Shown: positions 1 through 9,026, counted from the stretch's first letter. The stretch: DNA of 49,716 nucleotides from Parasporobacterium paucivorans DSM 15970 (GCF_900141895.1 NZ_FQYT01000022.1:1-49716); one strand, 5' to 3'. Notes: generated from the sequence alone by a model not told the origin. Numbers and translations are program-made.

Positions 1-229
1 AAGATTGAACTACTGTGTTTTTGAATTCTAAACTATAGTTTTTGTTTCGACCAGTTCTATTAAAGGCCGTTTCTCCAAATGCCTTATAATTGTTTATCCA
101 TGCTGACAAAGACTTATGGTTAACATCATATTTCTTGGCTATAGATTCTTGACTTCCTTTTCCGGTAAGATACTCGATTACTGCTTGTAGCTTGTCCTGT
201 GGCGATACATTTCTAGGTATAAAAAACAC
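1..229 (-). CDS. IS3-family transposase OrfA-like protein (partial)
   Basis: The first 76 codons are visible; the 3' part is off the left edge. The product has a helix-turn-helix segment of the IS3/IS150 OrfA type (SQESIAKKYDVNHKSLSAWI at about residues 27-46) and then starts what looks like a second repeat of the same domain (NYSLEFKNTVVQS). OrfA supplies the DNA-binding part of an IS3 transposase, normally joined to OrfB by programmed frameshifting. The start is uncertain: GTG at 229-227 is very close to an AGGAGGGA element, so initiation may occur a few codons downstream at a rare start codon. There is no sign of decay in the visible part. Confidence 0.7.
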   Translation of the reverse strand, partial: MFFIPRNVSPQDKLQAVIEYLTGKGSQESIAKKYDVNHKSLSAWINNYKAFGETAFNRTGRNKNYSLEFKNTVVQS

Positions 230-284
230 TCCCTCCTAAATAAACAAGTTTTTATTATTTCACTTGTCTACCTAGAAGGGAGCA
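1..284 (-). mobile_element. Partial IS3-family insertion sequence (5' end)
   Basis: This is the 5' end of an insertion sequence that continues beyond the left edge. It comprises the start of an OrfA-like reading frame on the minus strand plus about 55 bases of non-coding end. The likely outer end lies at 261-284, where the minus strand reads TGCTCCCTTCTAGGTAGACA, and IS3-family elements commonly begin with TG. The exact boundary (284 or 289) cannot be fixed because the opposite terminal repeat is outside the window. Confidence 0.55.
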
Positions 285-289
285 TATCA

Positions 290-529
290 AACCACCATCG
301 GGGATCTTTTTTGCGTATATATATTAAAAGCCTGTATTACATTAGTACAATGATGTGCCGTGGTCGACATACAGAATCTGTCCGGTAAGCTTATATCCAG
401 ATGGTTTGCACACTGGGCTGGCAATTGATGACATGGACAAGTATAAACAGGCGATGAATGAACTGTTATCATTTTTAAAAAGGGGATGGCTATTTATCTG
501 CCCGATTAAATATCATTGTCTTCGGGGTT
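290..529. other. Gene-poor stretch between the IS end and the polyphosphate operon
   Basis: No convincing gene is visible. A plus-strand frame around 380-475 reads like the tail of a protein (YPDGLHTGLAIDDMDKYKQA), but it has no start, no ribosome site and no family I recognise. It may be the remains of a gene broken by the adjacent insertion sequence. Confidence 0.3.
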
Positions 530-557
530 TTGTTTGTCTTTCATAACATGGTATAAT
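530..557 (+). promoter_or_regulatory. Probable sigma-A promoter of the polyphosphate operon
   Basis: A consensus -10 box TATAAT (552-557) is preceded by TGG, giving an extended -10 (TGGTATAAT). A weak -35 TTGTTT (530-535) lies 16 bases upstream. It is the only clear promoter before the ppx gene that starts at 666, leaving a leader of about 100 bases. Confidence 0.55.
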
Positions 558-665
558 GATGGCATGAATATTTTACATGTCTCATATGAAAATTTAATAC
601 GGGCGCGCTATAATTTATGAAATTCAGGGTATGCCCGTGAAAAACAGGATACCGGGGGACGGCAT

Positions 666-2186
666 ATGAAGAAACTGGGAATCATTGATATCGGATCGAA
701 TTCAGTAAGGATGGTAGTTCTCCACATCAAGCCGGATGGCAGCTTCAGGCTCATTGATGAAGTAAAGGAAACGTTGAGGCTGGGTGAACGGAACGGAGAT
801 TCCAGGAATCTGCAGCCGGAAAAGATGAGGACTGCCATTGAAACACTTCGTTTTTTCAAGGATCTGGGTGAGGCGTTGGAAGTGGATGAGCTGGTTGCAA
901 CAGCCACGGAGGCAGTCAGAAGGGCACCGAACCGGGAAGATTTTTTGAAGATGGTACAGGAGGAGATTGGCATCCGGATCAGCGTGCTGTCTGGAATGCA
1001 GGAGTCTTACTATGACTACTTCGGAGCCATAAACACAATGGTGCTTTCGGACTGCCTGATAATGGACATCGGTGGCGCAAGTACAGAACTCATACTGGTC
1101 AGAAACAGAGAATTCAGACAGTCGGTAAGTCTTCCTTTCGGTGCCATTACGATGGCTGAGATGTTTCGGCTTAAAGATCCTCTGACGGAAGAAACACGGC
1201 AAAAGATGAGAAAATTTCTGTACAGTGAGTTTGCAAACCTTACGTGGCTGGAAAGTGCCGGGCCTTTGGTAGGGATTGGAGGGTCGTTCCGTAATCTGTC
1301 CAAAATCGACAGAAAGTTAAAAAACTACCCTTTGGATATAACACACAATTATTCAATGACCGACATGGATGTGAATGAAATATTCAGACTGGTTTCCGGA
1401 AAATCCGCAAAGGACAGAACGGATATTAAAGGTCTTTCTGCTGACAGAGCAGATATTTTTCCAGGTGCTCTTGCAGAAATAGAGGCGCTTCTGGATTTTA
1501 CCGGAATTAAAAGTATTCAGGTGAGCGGTGCGGGTCTGCGGGAAGGAATCGGATACGAACATATGCTGGGCGGCAGGGAACCGGTCAGGGATGTGCTTGA
1601 AAATTCACTGGATAATCTGGTAAAGAATTTTGGAGTAAATGAACGGCACGCCAGCAATGTATGGAATCTGTCGCGGACACTTTATCATCAATTGCAGGAA
1701 GAATTAGGAATTGAACGAAATCAGGAAAGAGTATTAAAGACGGCCGCTCTGCTGCATGATTGCGGAATCAATGTAAGTTATTACGACCATCATAAACATT
1801 CATTCTACACCATATTGAATAGCCGCATCAATGGACTGTCCCACAAGGAGCTTGTTATGGCTGCAATGGTCGCCGCCATGCACAGAAAGGACGAGATGAA
1901 GCTTACGGCACCGTTTAAATCCCTGCTGGACAGGAAAGAATACAATACGGTCAGACAGCTGGGCATCATGGTCCGGATCGCCGAAAGTCTGGATAGAAGA
2001 CAGAATGGGAACGTGATTGGTATCGAAAGCCAGATTGCGGCTAAAACTGTAACCCTCAGGATACAGGCCTGGATAAGTCCCGGTTTGGAAATAAATGATG
2101 CAAAAAGCATTGCAGGTACATTTGCCAGAACTTTTGGAAAGCAGCTGCAGATACAAGAATCAGAAGAGGTGGACTCAGTTGAATAA
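666..2186 (+). CDS. ppx: Ppx/GppA-family exopolyphosphatase with HD domain
   Basis: The 506-aa product is a Ppx/GppA phosphatase, which removes terminal phosphate from polyphosphate or hydrolyses pppGpp in the cytoplasm. The N-terminal ASKHA fold shows both phosphate-binding loops intact: DIGSNSVRM (D8) and MDIGGASTEL (D134). The expected catalytic Glu sits in SGMQES (E113). The C-terminal half is an HD-type domain with H364-D365 in LLHDCG, as in longer PPX enzymes. The start ATG follows GGGGGA. It is the first gene of an operon with a second ppx (8-base overlap), ppk1 and a SixA-CHAD gene, which favours polyphosphate as substrate. Guanosine pentaphosphate hydrolysis cannot be excluded. Confidence 0.9.
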   Translation: MKKLGIIDIGSNSVRMVVLHIKPDGSFRLIDEVKETLRLGERNGDSRNLQPEKMRTAIETLRFFKDLGEALEVDELVATATEAVRRAPNREDFLKMVQEEIGIRISVLSGMQESYYDYFGAINTMVLSDCLIMDIGGASTELILVRNREFRQSVSLPFGAITMAEMFRLKDPLTEETRQKMRKFLYSEFANLTWLESAGPLVGIGGSFRNLSKIDRKLKNYPLDITHNYSMTDMDVNEIFRLVSGKSAKDRTDIKGLSADRADIFPGALAEIEALLDFTGIKSIQVSGAGLREGIGYEHMLGGREPVRDVLENSLDNLVKNFGVNERHASNVWNLSRTLYHQLQEELGIERNQERVLKTAALLHDCGINVSYYDHHKHSFYTILNSRINGLSHKELVMAAMVAAMHRKDEMKLTAPFKSLLDRKEYNTVRQLGIMVRIAESLDRRQNGNVIGIESQIAAKTVTLRIQAWISPGLEINDAKSIAGTFARTFGKQLQIQESEEVDSVE

Positions 2187-3708
2187 AAAAGGGTATGAGG
2201 TAGTAGGGGCTATTGTAATAAGACCAAACAATCTGGAGCTGACGATTGCCGAGCTTCGAGGGGACGGGGGCAAGAATATCCTTGAAGAACTCGTTCAGCC
2301 GACAAATATCGGAAGTGACGTTTTTCAGACAGGGAGAATCCATGCCGCAACAATCAGCGATACAGTCCTGCATATCAAAGGATTTAAAAAGGCCATGGAT
2401 AACTATCAGGTCAAAACATATAAGGCGGTGGCAACGAGCGCATTCAGGGAAGCGGAAAATCAAGAGTATGTACTGGAAAGAATACGCATGAATACAGGGA
2501 TTGTCGTGGATGTTGCCAACAGTGCACAGGAGCGATTCTACATGCACAAAGCTCTCAGGTACGGACTTCCCAAAGTGGGAAAAACAGTGGAGTCAGCGCT
2601 TGTAGTGAATGTGGGTTCCGGTGGAGTCGAGTTTTCCATATATCAAAAAGGCAATCTGATGATGACGGAATATATTAATATCGGGGCACTACGTCTTCAT
2701 GAACAGTTGTCCACATTTCAGACCAGGACAACAGAATTTCTCCGGGTTATGGAGGAATTTATAAGCAGCCGCCTGTCTATTGTCAAACCAATCATCAATA
2801 AGGCTGATATCCAATATTTTATCGGTCTGGGTTCTGAATTGAATATGGTGGCCGGACTGATATCGGCAAAGAAAAAATTGATCGATATTGTTGAAATCGA
2901 GAATCTATATGAGAAAATAAAACGAATGCAGGACGAGGAAATCATGGAGGCATACCGGATGTCTGCGAAGCAGGTGGAAACGCTGGTGCCAACCTTTGTA
3001 ATTCTGAATTCCTTTCTTGGGATGACTCATTCAAAAAAAGTCTATATACCTAAAATTGATTTCCGCCAGGGAATAGTCTGCGATCTGGCAGACAGTATTT
3101 TTGACCTGGAAAGGCAGGAAGAGTTCAACAGGGATATTATTTCTTCTGTCTGGTACCTGGCCAAAAAATATGGAATCGACAGACAGCATTCCTCCCAGGT
3201 TGCTAAAGTTGCCATGAAGATATATGATCAGACCGAAAAGTACCACCAGCTTGGGAAAAGAGAGAGGCAATATCTTGAAATCGCAGCGATGCTTCATGCC
3301 ATTGGATATTTTGTGAATTTTAATGACTACAATGTGATTACGAGCTGGCTGGTCAAAAGACAGAATATTATGGGAATATCTAATCTGGAGATGGAGATAA
3401 TATCCAGTATCATCTTTTATCATGAAGACGAGGTTCCAAGGCAACATCATACAGTATATACCAACCTGTCCCATGAAGAAAAGGCAATCGTATTAAAACT
3501 GACAGCTATATTGAAAATTGCGAATAGCCTGGATTATTCAAGGGGAGGGAAAGTGTCAGACATCGAAATCTGCCGTAAAAAAGACGAATTGATTCTGACC
3601 GTCAAGGCATCACAGAATCTTCTGCTGGAGGAATGGGTATTCAATAAAAGAGCTGAATTTTTTGAAGAAGTCATGGGAATCCATCCTGTGTTAAAAATTA
3701 TGATGTAG
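2179..3708 (+). CDS. Second Ppx/GppA-family protein, motifs eroded
   Basis: The 509-aa product has the same overall layout as the upstream Ppx, but key motifs are degenerate. The first phosphate loop reads AIVIRPNNLEL instead of DIGSNSxRL. The second reads NVGSGGVEF (N144) where family members have D-I-G-G-x-S-T-E. The C-terminal HD motif is LHAIG (H373-A374), losing the metal-binding Asp. The Glu of the SGxxE segment appears retained (NSAQER). The chosen start is TTG 2179, which follows AGAGGTGG and overlaps the upstream stop; a longer reading frame begins at 2095 but lies inside the first gene. It may be a regulatory or polyphosphate-binding pseudo-enzyme. That role is inference. Confidence 0.82.
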   Translation: MNKKGYEVVGAIVIRPNNLELTIAELRGDGGKNILEELVQPTNIGSDVFQTGRIHAATISDTVLHIKGFKKAMDNYQVKTYKAVATSAFREAENQEYVLERIRMNTGIVVDVANSAQERFYMHKALRYGLPKVGKTVESALVVNVGSGGVEFSIYQKGNLMMTEYINIGALRLHEQLSTFQTRTTEFLRVMEEFISSRLSIVKPIINKADIQYFIGLGSELNMVAGLISAKKKLIDIVEIENLYEKIKRMQDEEIMEAYRMSAKQVETLVPTFVILNSFLGMTHSKKVYIPKIDFRQGIVCDLADSIFDLERQEEFNRDIISSVWYLAKKYGIDRQHSSQVAKVAMKIYDQTEKYHQLGKRERQYLEIAAMLHAIGYFVNFNDYNVITSWLVKRQNIMGISNLEMEIISSIIFYHEDEVPRQHHTVYTNLSHEEKAIVLKLTAILKIANSLDYSRGGKVSDIEICRKKDELILTVKASQNLLLEEWVFNKRAEFFEEVMGIHPVLKIMM

Positions 3709-3718
3709 GAGGGAACAG

Positions 3719-5761
3719 ATGGGGAGCCGATATATAAACAGGGAACTGAGCTGGCTGGAATTTAACCACCGGGTTCTGGAAGAGGTAAGCGACCGACAGA
3801 ATCCATTGTTTGAACGACTGAATTTTGCTTCAATTGTATGTTCCAATCTCGACGAGTTCTTTATGGTGCGCGTCGCTTCTGTTCAGGATCAGATTGATGC
3901 GGGATTGCGGACAAAGGATCCTTCAGGCCTGACGCCTATGGAACTCATGGAAAAAATTTCCCTGCGTACACACCGCATGATGAAAGAACTGTATCTCAGA
4001 CACAACGATGAGCTTCTAAAAGAGCTGGATGATGAAAAAATCAGGATACTCAGCCATGACCAATTAAGCGCGGACCAGGTTTCGTTTTTAGATGATTATT
4101 TTGAAAAGGACATATTTCCTGTGCTTACTCCTATGGTGGCGGACCAAGGCAGGCCGTTCCCCCTGGTCCAGAATAAAAGTCTCAATATTGCCGTGCTCCT
4201 CTCGGACGAGGAGGAAAGGGGGGATGCTGCATATTTTGCTACAGTGCAGGTTCCGTCTGTACTTGGCAGAGTCCTTCCCGTACCCTCAGGTGATGGCTAC
4301 AGGAATTTTATACTTTTGGAAGAAGTAATCAGGATGCGTCTTGACCGTCTGTTTACAGGTTATGCCGTGTTAAAGACGGCCATATGGAGAATAACCAGGA
4401 ATGCCGATCTTGGAATACATGAAGAAGGCGCAGAAGATTTGCTGGAAGTTATCGAGGAGTCTGTACGCATGCGGAGATGGGGAGCGGTCATCCGACTTGA
4501 AATAGAGGAAAACGCGGACAGGAAAATACTCAAGCGCCTGATGGATGAAACGGAAGTCAATCGGGAACATGTTTATAAGATACCGGGAACAGTTGATCTC
4601 ATTTATCTGAGGAGGATATATTCTCTGAAGGGTTATTCCAAGCTGCGATATCCCGGGTTGGAGCCCGTTATTCCTGAAGCCCTGAAAGGCAGGGAGGACA
4701 TGTTCGATGTAATAAGAAACAAGGATATTTTTCTGCATCATCCATACAATTCATTTCTTCCAGTAGTGGAGTTTGTGCAGAAGGCTGCCCAGGATCCCCG
4801 GGTTCTTGCCATAAAACAGACTCTTTACCGGGTCAGTGAAGATTCTCCGATTGTAAAGGCTCTGGAACAGGCTGCTGAAAATGGCAAACAGGTAACTGTT
4901 ATGGTTGAGATCAAAGCCAGGTTTGATGAACAGAACAATATCCTCTGGGCAAAGCGCCTGGAAACGGCGGGATGCCACGTTATTTACGGTTTTGCTGGGC
5001 TGAAGACGCACTGCAAGGTGCTGCTGGTTGTCCGGAAAGAGGAAGACCATATCAGAAGATACGTCCACCTCGGGACCGGAAACTATAATGATGTAACAGC
5101 CAGATTCTATACAGACATGGGCTTGTTCACCTCAAATCCGAACTTTGGTATGGATGCATCAAACCTCTTCAATATGCTTTCAGGGCTTTCAAAACCGATG
5201 GCCATGAACCGGCTCAGCGTTGCACCCTATACGCTGAGGGAAAAAATGCTGAAGCTCATCAACCGGGAAAAGGAAAATGCAAAGAGGGGAAAAAAGGCCG
5301 CAATTATTGCAAAAATGAACTCTCTCGTAGACATAGGCATCATTGAGGCTCTTTATAGCGCCTCTCAGGCGGGTGTAACAATCAGCCTTCTCGTCCGTGG
5401 AATATGCTGCCTAAGGGCCGGGGTGGATGGCATGAGCGAAAATATAACGGTGCAGAGCATCGTTGGAAGATTTCTTGAACACAGCAGAATTTACTATTTT
5501 TACAATGACGGAAAAGAGGAAATCTATCTTTCAAGTGCGGATATGATGCAGCGCAATCTTGATCGGAGAGTCGAAGTCCTTTTCCCTGTGGATGATCCGG
5601 AAATCCGCAATCAGATAAAGGGTATCCTGGAAATATTTTTCAGGGATACCGGAAAGGTGAGGAAAATGACAGCCAAAGGAACATACCGAAAGCATACGCA
5701 GGGGCAGCAAGGCCGGTTTGTCAGCCAGGAGTACTTTTCTGGCAATGTGGAGAAAAAATAA
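3719..5761 (+). CDS. ppk1: Polyphosphate kinase 1
   Basis: The 680-aa product is polyphosphate kinase, which reversibly polymerises the gamma phosphate of ATP into polyphosphate. Length and order match the family: N-terminal SxLxFNxRVLEE-type start (LSWLEFNHRVLEE), a middle domain, and two phospholipase-D-like C-terminal domains. The autophosphorylated His is H431 in GLKTHCKVLLVVR, followed by HLGTGNYND; the second catalytic segment is SSADMMQRNLDRRVEVLFPV near residue 600. The start ATG has an ideal TAGGAGGG site 10 bases downstream of the preceding gene. Its place between two Ppx-type genes and a CHAD protein makes a synthesis-and-turnover unit. Confidence 0.97.
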   Translation: MGSRYINRELSWLEFNHRVLEEVSDRQNPLFERLNFASIVCSNLDEFFMVRVASVQDQIDAGLRTKDPSGLTPMELMEKISLRTHRMMKELYLRHNDELLKELDDEKIRILSHDQLSADQVSFLDDYFEKDIFPVLTPMVADQGRPFPLVQNKSLNIAVLLSDEEERGDAAYFATVQVPSVLGRVLPVPSGDGYRNFILLEEVIRMRLDRLFTGYAVLKTAIWRITRNADLGIHEEGAEDLLEVIEESVRMRRWGAVIRLEIEENADRKILKRLMDETEVNREHVYKIPGTVDLIYLRRIYSLKGYSKLRYPGLEPVIPEALKGREDMFDVIRNKDIFLHHPYNSFLPVVEFVQKAAQDPRVLAIKQTLYRVSEDSPIVKALEQAAENGKQVTVMVEIKARFDEQNNILWAKRLETAGCHVIYGFAGLKTHCKVLLVVRKEEDHIRRYVHLGTGNYNDVTARFYTDMGLFTSNPNFGMDASNLFNMLSGLSKPMAMNRLSVAPYTLREKMLKLINREKENAKRGKKAAIIAKMNSLVDIGIIEALYSASQAGVTISLLVRGICCLRAGVDGMSENITVQSIVGRFLEHSRIYYFYNDGKEEIYLSSADMMQRNLDRRVEVLFPVDDPEIRNQIKGILEIFFRDTGKVRKMTAKGTYRKHTQGQQGRFVSQEYFSGNVEKK

Positions 5762-5773
5762 GGAGGTATTGAA

Positions 5774-7111
5774 ATGTACGGAAAATTGATTCTCATGAGA
5801 CATGGAAAGGCACAGGGATTGGAACCGGATGGGAATGACGCCGCGAGGGAACTGACCAGAAACGGTATTAACGAATTGAAGGCTGCATTGCCCGGATTGC
5901 AGGAAGGTATCGGTCAGGGTATGGAGATCCGCATCCTGTCGAGCCCGCTTATTCGGGCAGTCCAGACGGCTCAGATTTTGGCCCGGGAGTTGGGAGACCT
6001 GCCGGTAGCAGAGTGTGAGTGGATTAAAAATGGAGATTTCGAAGCCCTGAAATCTGAAATCCAAACAGCCACTTCCCACACCTGCCTGATTATAATCGGT
6101 CATGAGCCATTTCTCAGCGGATGGGCTACACAATTATATGGTTTACATATCCCGTTTAGAAAAGGTATGGCTGTTTCCTTCGCCATTGAATCGCTAAATC
6201 CCATCAGATTGAAACCGCATTGGCTTATTCAGCCGGACGTTCTTGAAGCGGAGTGCGTGAACGTGGACAAGAAGGGGAATGCTGTAAAAGAATTTCATAA
6301 AATCTTCCGTGCCCAATTCCAGGAAATCTTCGACATGTATAGGGAAATATCCCACAGAATTGATGATCCGGAGTCAGTACACCAGATGCGGGTTAAAATC
6401 CGTATCTTTCGATCCACGCTTTCTTTTGCCAAACCACTTGTAGAAGAAGATGATTACATGCAGGTAAAAGAAATTCTTAAAAATATCATGACTGAGCTCG
6501 GACACCTCCGGGAAATTGACGTCATGATGATGGATTGGCAGAATCTTATAAAAACCCATCCGGAAATAATCACGGGGGAATCCTCTTTTCTTCACACCCT
6601 GAGAGTGGAGCGGGATGAGGAAAAACACAGAGTAAATAATGAACTGAAGAGAATCGCGGAAAACCTTTTGAGGATTTGGGGTATCATTAATGAAGAAAAA
6701 CCGGAATCTGAAGACGAAGTGACCCGGTTTGAAGACTTTACGGAGAAACACTTAGAAAAGTGGTCAGAAAAGGTGAAAGATAGTTATGAAAGTACAGATT
6801 TCAAGGAGATTTCATCCATTCATCCCCTTAGGATTCAAATCAAGAAACTCCGATATGTGATGAGTGCACTGGGGAATTTCATCAGGCTAGATAAAAATAT
6901 ATCCCTTTCCCGATTAAAAATATTACAGGATGATATCGGCATCGTCTGCGATGCGGCTGCTAACTACCATATTATAGAGAAACTGGATGAAAAATATAAA
7001 AGCCGCAAGTCAGCCCATGAAAGCGCCTTTCTGGCTGGGTACCAGCAAAGAAGGGCGGATGAAATCGTTGCACGGTATTTTGACGGGGTAGACAGAAAGG
7101 TGTTCAAATAA
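5774..7111 (+). CDS. SixA-type phosphohistidine phosphatase fused to CHAD domain
   Basis: The 445-aa product joins two modules. Residues 1-160 are a histidine phosphatase of the SixA type: RHG motif at 9-11 (LMRHGKAQG) and the second catalytic His H110 in IIGHEPF. Residues about 175-435 form a CHAD domain, an alpha-helical domain with conserved His and basic residues (VHQMRVKIRIFRS and IHPLRIQIKKLRYVM) that is known to bind polyphosphate. It is the last gene of the ppx-ppx-ppk1 operon, 12 bases after ppk1, behind AGGAGG. A role at polyphosphate granules or in dephosphorylating phosphohistidine on a polyphosphate enzyme is plausible but unproven. Confidence 0.9.
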   Translation: MYGKLILMRHGKAQGLEPDGNDAARELTRNGINELKAALPGLQEGIGQGMEIRILSSPLIRAVQTAQILARELGDLPVAECEWIKNGDFEALKSEIQTATSHTCLIIIGHEPFLSGWATQLYGLHIPFRKGMAVSFAIESLNPIRLKPHWLIQPDVLEAECVNVDKKGNAVKEFHKIFRAQFQEIFDMYREISHRIDDPESVHQMRVKIRIFRSTLSFAKPLVEEDDYMQVKEILKNIMTELGHLREIDVMMMDWQNLIKTHPEIITGESSFLHTLRVERDEEKHRVNNELKRIAENLLRIWGIINEEKPESEDEVTRFEDFTEKHLEKWSEKVKDSYESTDFKEISSIHPLRIQIKKLRYVMSALGNFIRLDKNISLSRLKILQDDIGIVCDAAANYHIIEKLDEKYKSRKSAHESAFLAGYQQRRADEIVARYFDGVDRKVFK

Positions 7112-7157
7112 GAATCGATAGTTGAACACTGAGACAAGAAGAATTGAATCCCAAAAA

Positions 7158-7193
7158 ATAGGCCCGGACAAGCATCCAGCCGTCCGGACCTAT
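7158..7193. terminator. Hairpin terminator after the polyphosphate operon
   Basis: Arms ATAGGCCCGGAC (7158-7169) and GTCCGGACCTAT (7182-7193) pair over 12 bases with one mismatch and a 12-base loop. An A-run on the left makes it a good terminator for the minus-strand gene at 7208-7492. The T-run on the plus side is weaker. It lies between convergent genes and probably serves both. Confidence 0.75.
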
Positions 7194-7207
7194 AAATAAG
7201 TTTTATT

Positions 7208-7492
7208 CTAAATAAGTACCGGCCAAATGGTTAGGATTGTTCCTGTCCTCAAACAGACTTTTTCAACCCTGTAATTTTCACAGATTCTTCGCAGCACAAT
7301 AGGGTAAAACCCCATTGAAACCCCATTTGTTATAAAAATGGCTCTTAATACATTGCTGGATGAAGCATTGAATTTTAAATAACCCTTCTCGCTTTCGAAT
7401 AATTTTCGTTGGAAAATCCCCAGAATTTTATCCAATTCGTCTTCAGTCGTCTCTTTGAACGAAGTGCAGTCTTTTTCTGTTGTTCTTCTCAT
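7208..7492 (-). CDS. Hypothetical 94-aa protein
   Basis: I do not recognise this family. The start ATG at 7492 is chosen because AAAGGAG lies at the right distance upstream; the longer frame up to 7561 has no such site. The N-terminus is polar and acidic (TTEDELDKIL), followed by a basic stretch, a central hydrophobic segment (VLRAIFITNGVSMGFYPIV) and two Cys near the C-terminus. No signal peptide is evident. It is transcribed toward the end of the polyphosphate operon and stands alone. Confidence 0.55.
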   Translation of the reverse strand: MRRTTEKDCTSFKETTEDELDKILGIFQRKLFESEKGYLKFNASSSNVLRAIFITNGVSMGFYPIVLRRICENYRVEKVCLRTGTILTIWPVLI

Positions 7493-7770
7493 GTTATTAT
7501 TTCTCCTTTCGATAATTGGTGCCTTCCGTTTTGGGTGACAGTTTATATTTCTCACTTTCAATAAGATATGTTTTTCACAGTATATGAAACAAATTTAAAA
7601 TCCGGTCTATAAAAAAACGCTTATTTAAATGATTTTTGTAAAATTTAAAATATATGTTGTCCATGATTTTTGAGTATGGATTTGCTCTGCCATTAGGAGT
7701 AAAATGAAAGTAAGAGAATATGTAAATGATAAGCTGCGGGAACCAGGTCGGGAAAAGGATGGTGGCCAGT

Positions 7771-8934
7771 ATGAAAAAACTTTTTTTAATACTAGTGCTA
7801 GTGCTGTCGGTAGCTATGTTTTGGGCATGTAAGAAGACGGACCAAAACAATGGAAGCACTACAGAAGAAACCACAGAAGCAACCACAGAAGAAACCACAG
7901 AAGCAACTACAGAAGCAACCACAGAAGAAACCACAGAAACGACCACAGAAGCTACTACAGAAACGACAACAGAAACAACCACAGAGGCAGAGGAACACAA
8001 GCTTGCTGAGTATTATCCGTTTTTAAATAACGTCATGTACACATATCAGGGAGAAGGAAATGAATTTGCATTCTTCACCTTGAGTGTGGATGTCTACAAT
8101 GAGACCAGGGTGCAGACAAGAATGAATAATGGCGGAACGGAGATTGTAAATGTCATTGAGGTAAGCAGTGACCGTATAACCCGTATACTTTCAAGGCCTG
8201 AATGCTACTACAGGGAGGGATTTCTGCCAAAAACCCCCGAGATGAAGGATGTGCTTTTGGAGGCGCCTCTGGTTAAAGGAAATGAGTGGACCGCAGCGGA
8301 CGGAAGCAGGCGATATATTTCGGGAACGGATGTTGAAGTCGTTACCCCGGCAGGGACGTTCCATGCCGTGGAAGTAGTAACAGAAAGAGCTGGGGATACG
8401 AATAAGGATTATTATGCCCCGGGCATCGGACTTGTCAAGACAATATGGGAATCAAAGGAAGGATATGTTGTTTCTTCAACATTGAGCCAGATATCAATGA
8501 ACCGTCCTCTGGTGCAGCATATAAGGTTTTTCTACCCGAATGGAAATGTGGACGGTCTATATTTTGTTGACCGGGACATAACCTTTAATACAAACGACAT
8601 AACAAGGATTGTGATTCAGAAAGCTTTCAAGAACCTTCCGGAAGGGAATGTGGCCAGGGTCCTTACAGAAAACGTGAAAATCAACTGGCTTTACCTGAAC
8701 AGGGATGGCATGCTGTATGTTGACTTCTCACAAGAACTTGTAAGCGAAATGAATGCGGGTGCCGGTTATGAAGCATTGATTCTAGCGAGTATAACGAATA
8801 CGCTTGGCAGCTACTATGGAGTTGAAAAAGTGTATCTCACGGTAGAGGGAAACCCGTATTCAAGTGGCCATATCGATATGGACAGAGGAGATGCATTTAT
8901 TGTCGATACCAAAGATGCCTTGCCTCTTCCCTAA
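7771..8934 (+). CDS. GerMN-domain lipoprotein with TTE(E/A) repeat linker
   Basis: The product (387 aa from ATG 7771) starts with a lipoprotein-type signal peptide, MKKLFLILVLVLSVAMFWAC, with the lipidated Cys at residue 20. A spacer of about 45 residues made of TTEE/TTEA repeats follows, then a middle domain of unknown type, then a C-terminal GerMN domain (about residues 250-365) ending in VEKVYLTVEG. GerMN domains occur in GerM and related spore germination and sporulation proteins; the protein should sit on the outer face of the membrane. ATG 7759 is an alternative start. The 7493-7770 gap upstream is AT-rich; a 42-codon frame with AGGAG (start 7704) overlaps this gene's start and may be translated, but this is weak. 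Confidence 0.82.
   Translation: MKKLFLILVLVLSVAMFWACKKTDQNNGSTTEETTEATTEETTEATTEATTEETTETTTEATTETTTETTTEAEEHKLAEYYPFLNNVMYTYQGEGNEFAFFTLSVDVYNETRVQTRMNNGGTEIVNVIEVSSDRITRILSRPECYYREGFLPKTPEMKDVLLEAPLVKGNEWTAADGSRRYISGTDVEVVTPAGTFHAVEVVTERAGDTNKDYYAPGIGLVKTIWESKEGYVVSSTLSQISMNRPLVQHIRFFYPNGNVDGLYFVDRDITFNTNDITRIVIQKAFKNLPEGNVARVLTENVKINWLYLNRDGMLYVDFSQELVSEMNAGAGYEALILASITNTLGSYYGVEKVYLTVEGNPYSSGHIDMDRGDAFIVDTKDALPLP
7858..7989 (+). repeat. In-frame 12-bp repeat tract encoding TTEE/TTEA
   Basis: About eleven imperfect copies of a 12-base unit (ACAGAAGAAACC and variants) encode a Thr/Glu-rich linker directly after the lipidated Cys. Because the unit is a multiple of three, copy-number changes would alter only linker length. 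The antisense strand is open over the same stretch purely because of the repeat. Confidence 0.85.
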
Positions 8935-9026
8935 AAGTAGAATTGGATTCTTGCACTGTATCGTGTGCCGCGTAATCCGGTGAGGCAATATTTTCAATTA
9001 TTTGCGTACCGTTTAGGGGGAAAACA

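Noticed and set aside
2095-2178. N-terminal extension of the second Ppx
   Set aside because: The extra residues are encoded within the first ppx gene; TTG 2179 has a good site and matches where homology begins.
7575-8000. Long minus-strand frame rich in Val, Ser and Cys opposite the GerMN lipoprotein
   Set aside because: It is open only because the 12-base repeat has no stop codons in that frame; no ribosome site and biased composition.
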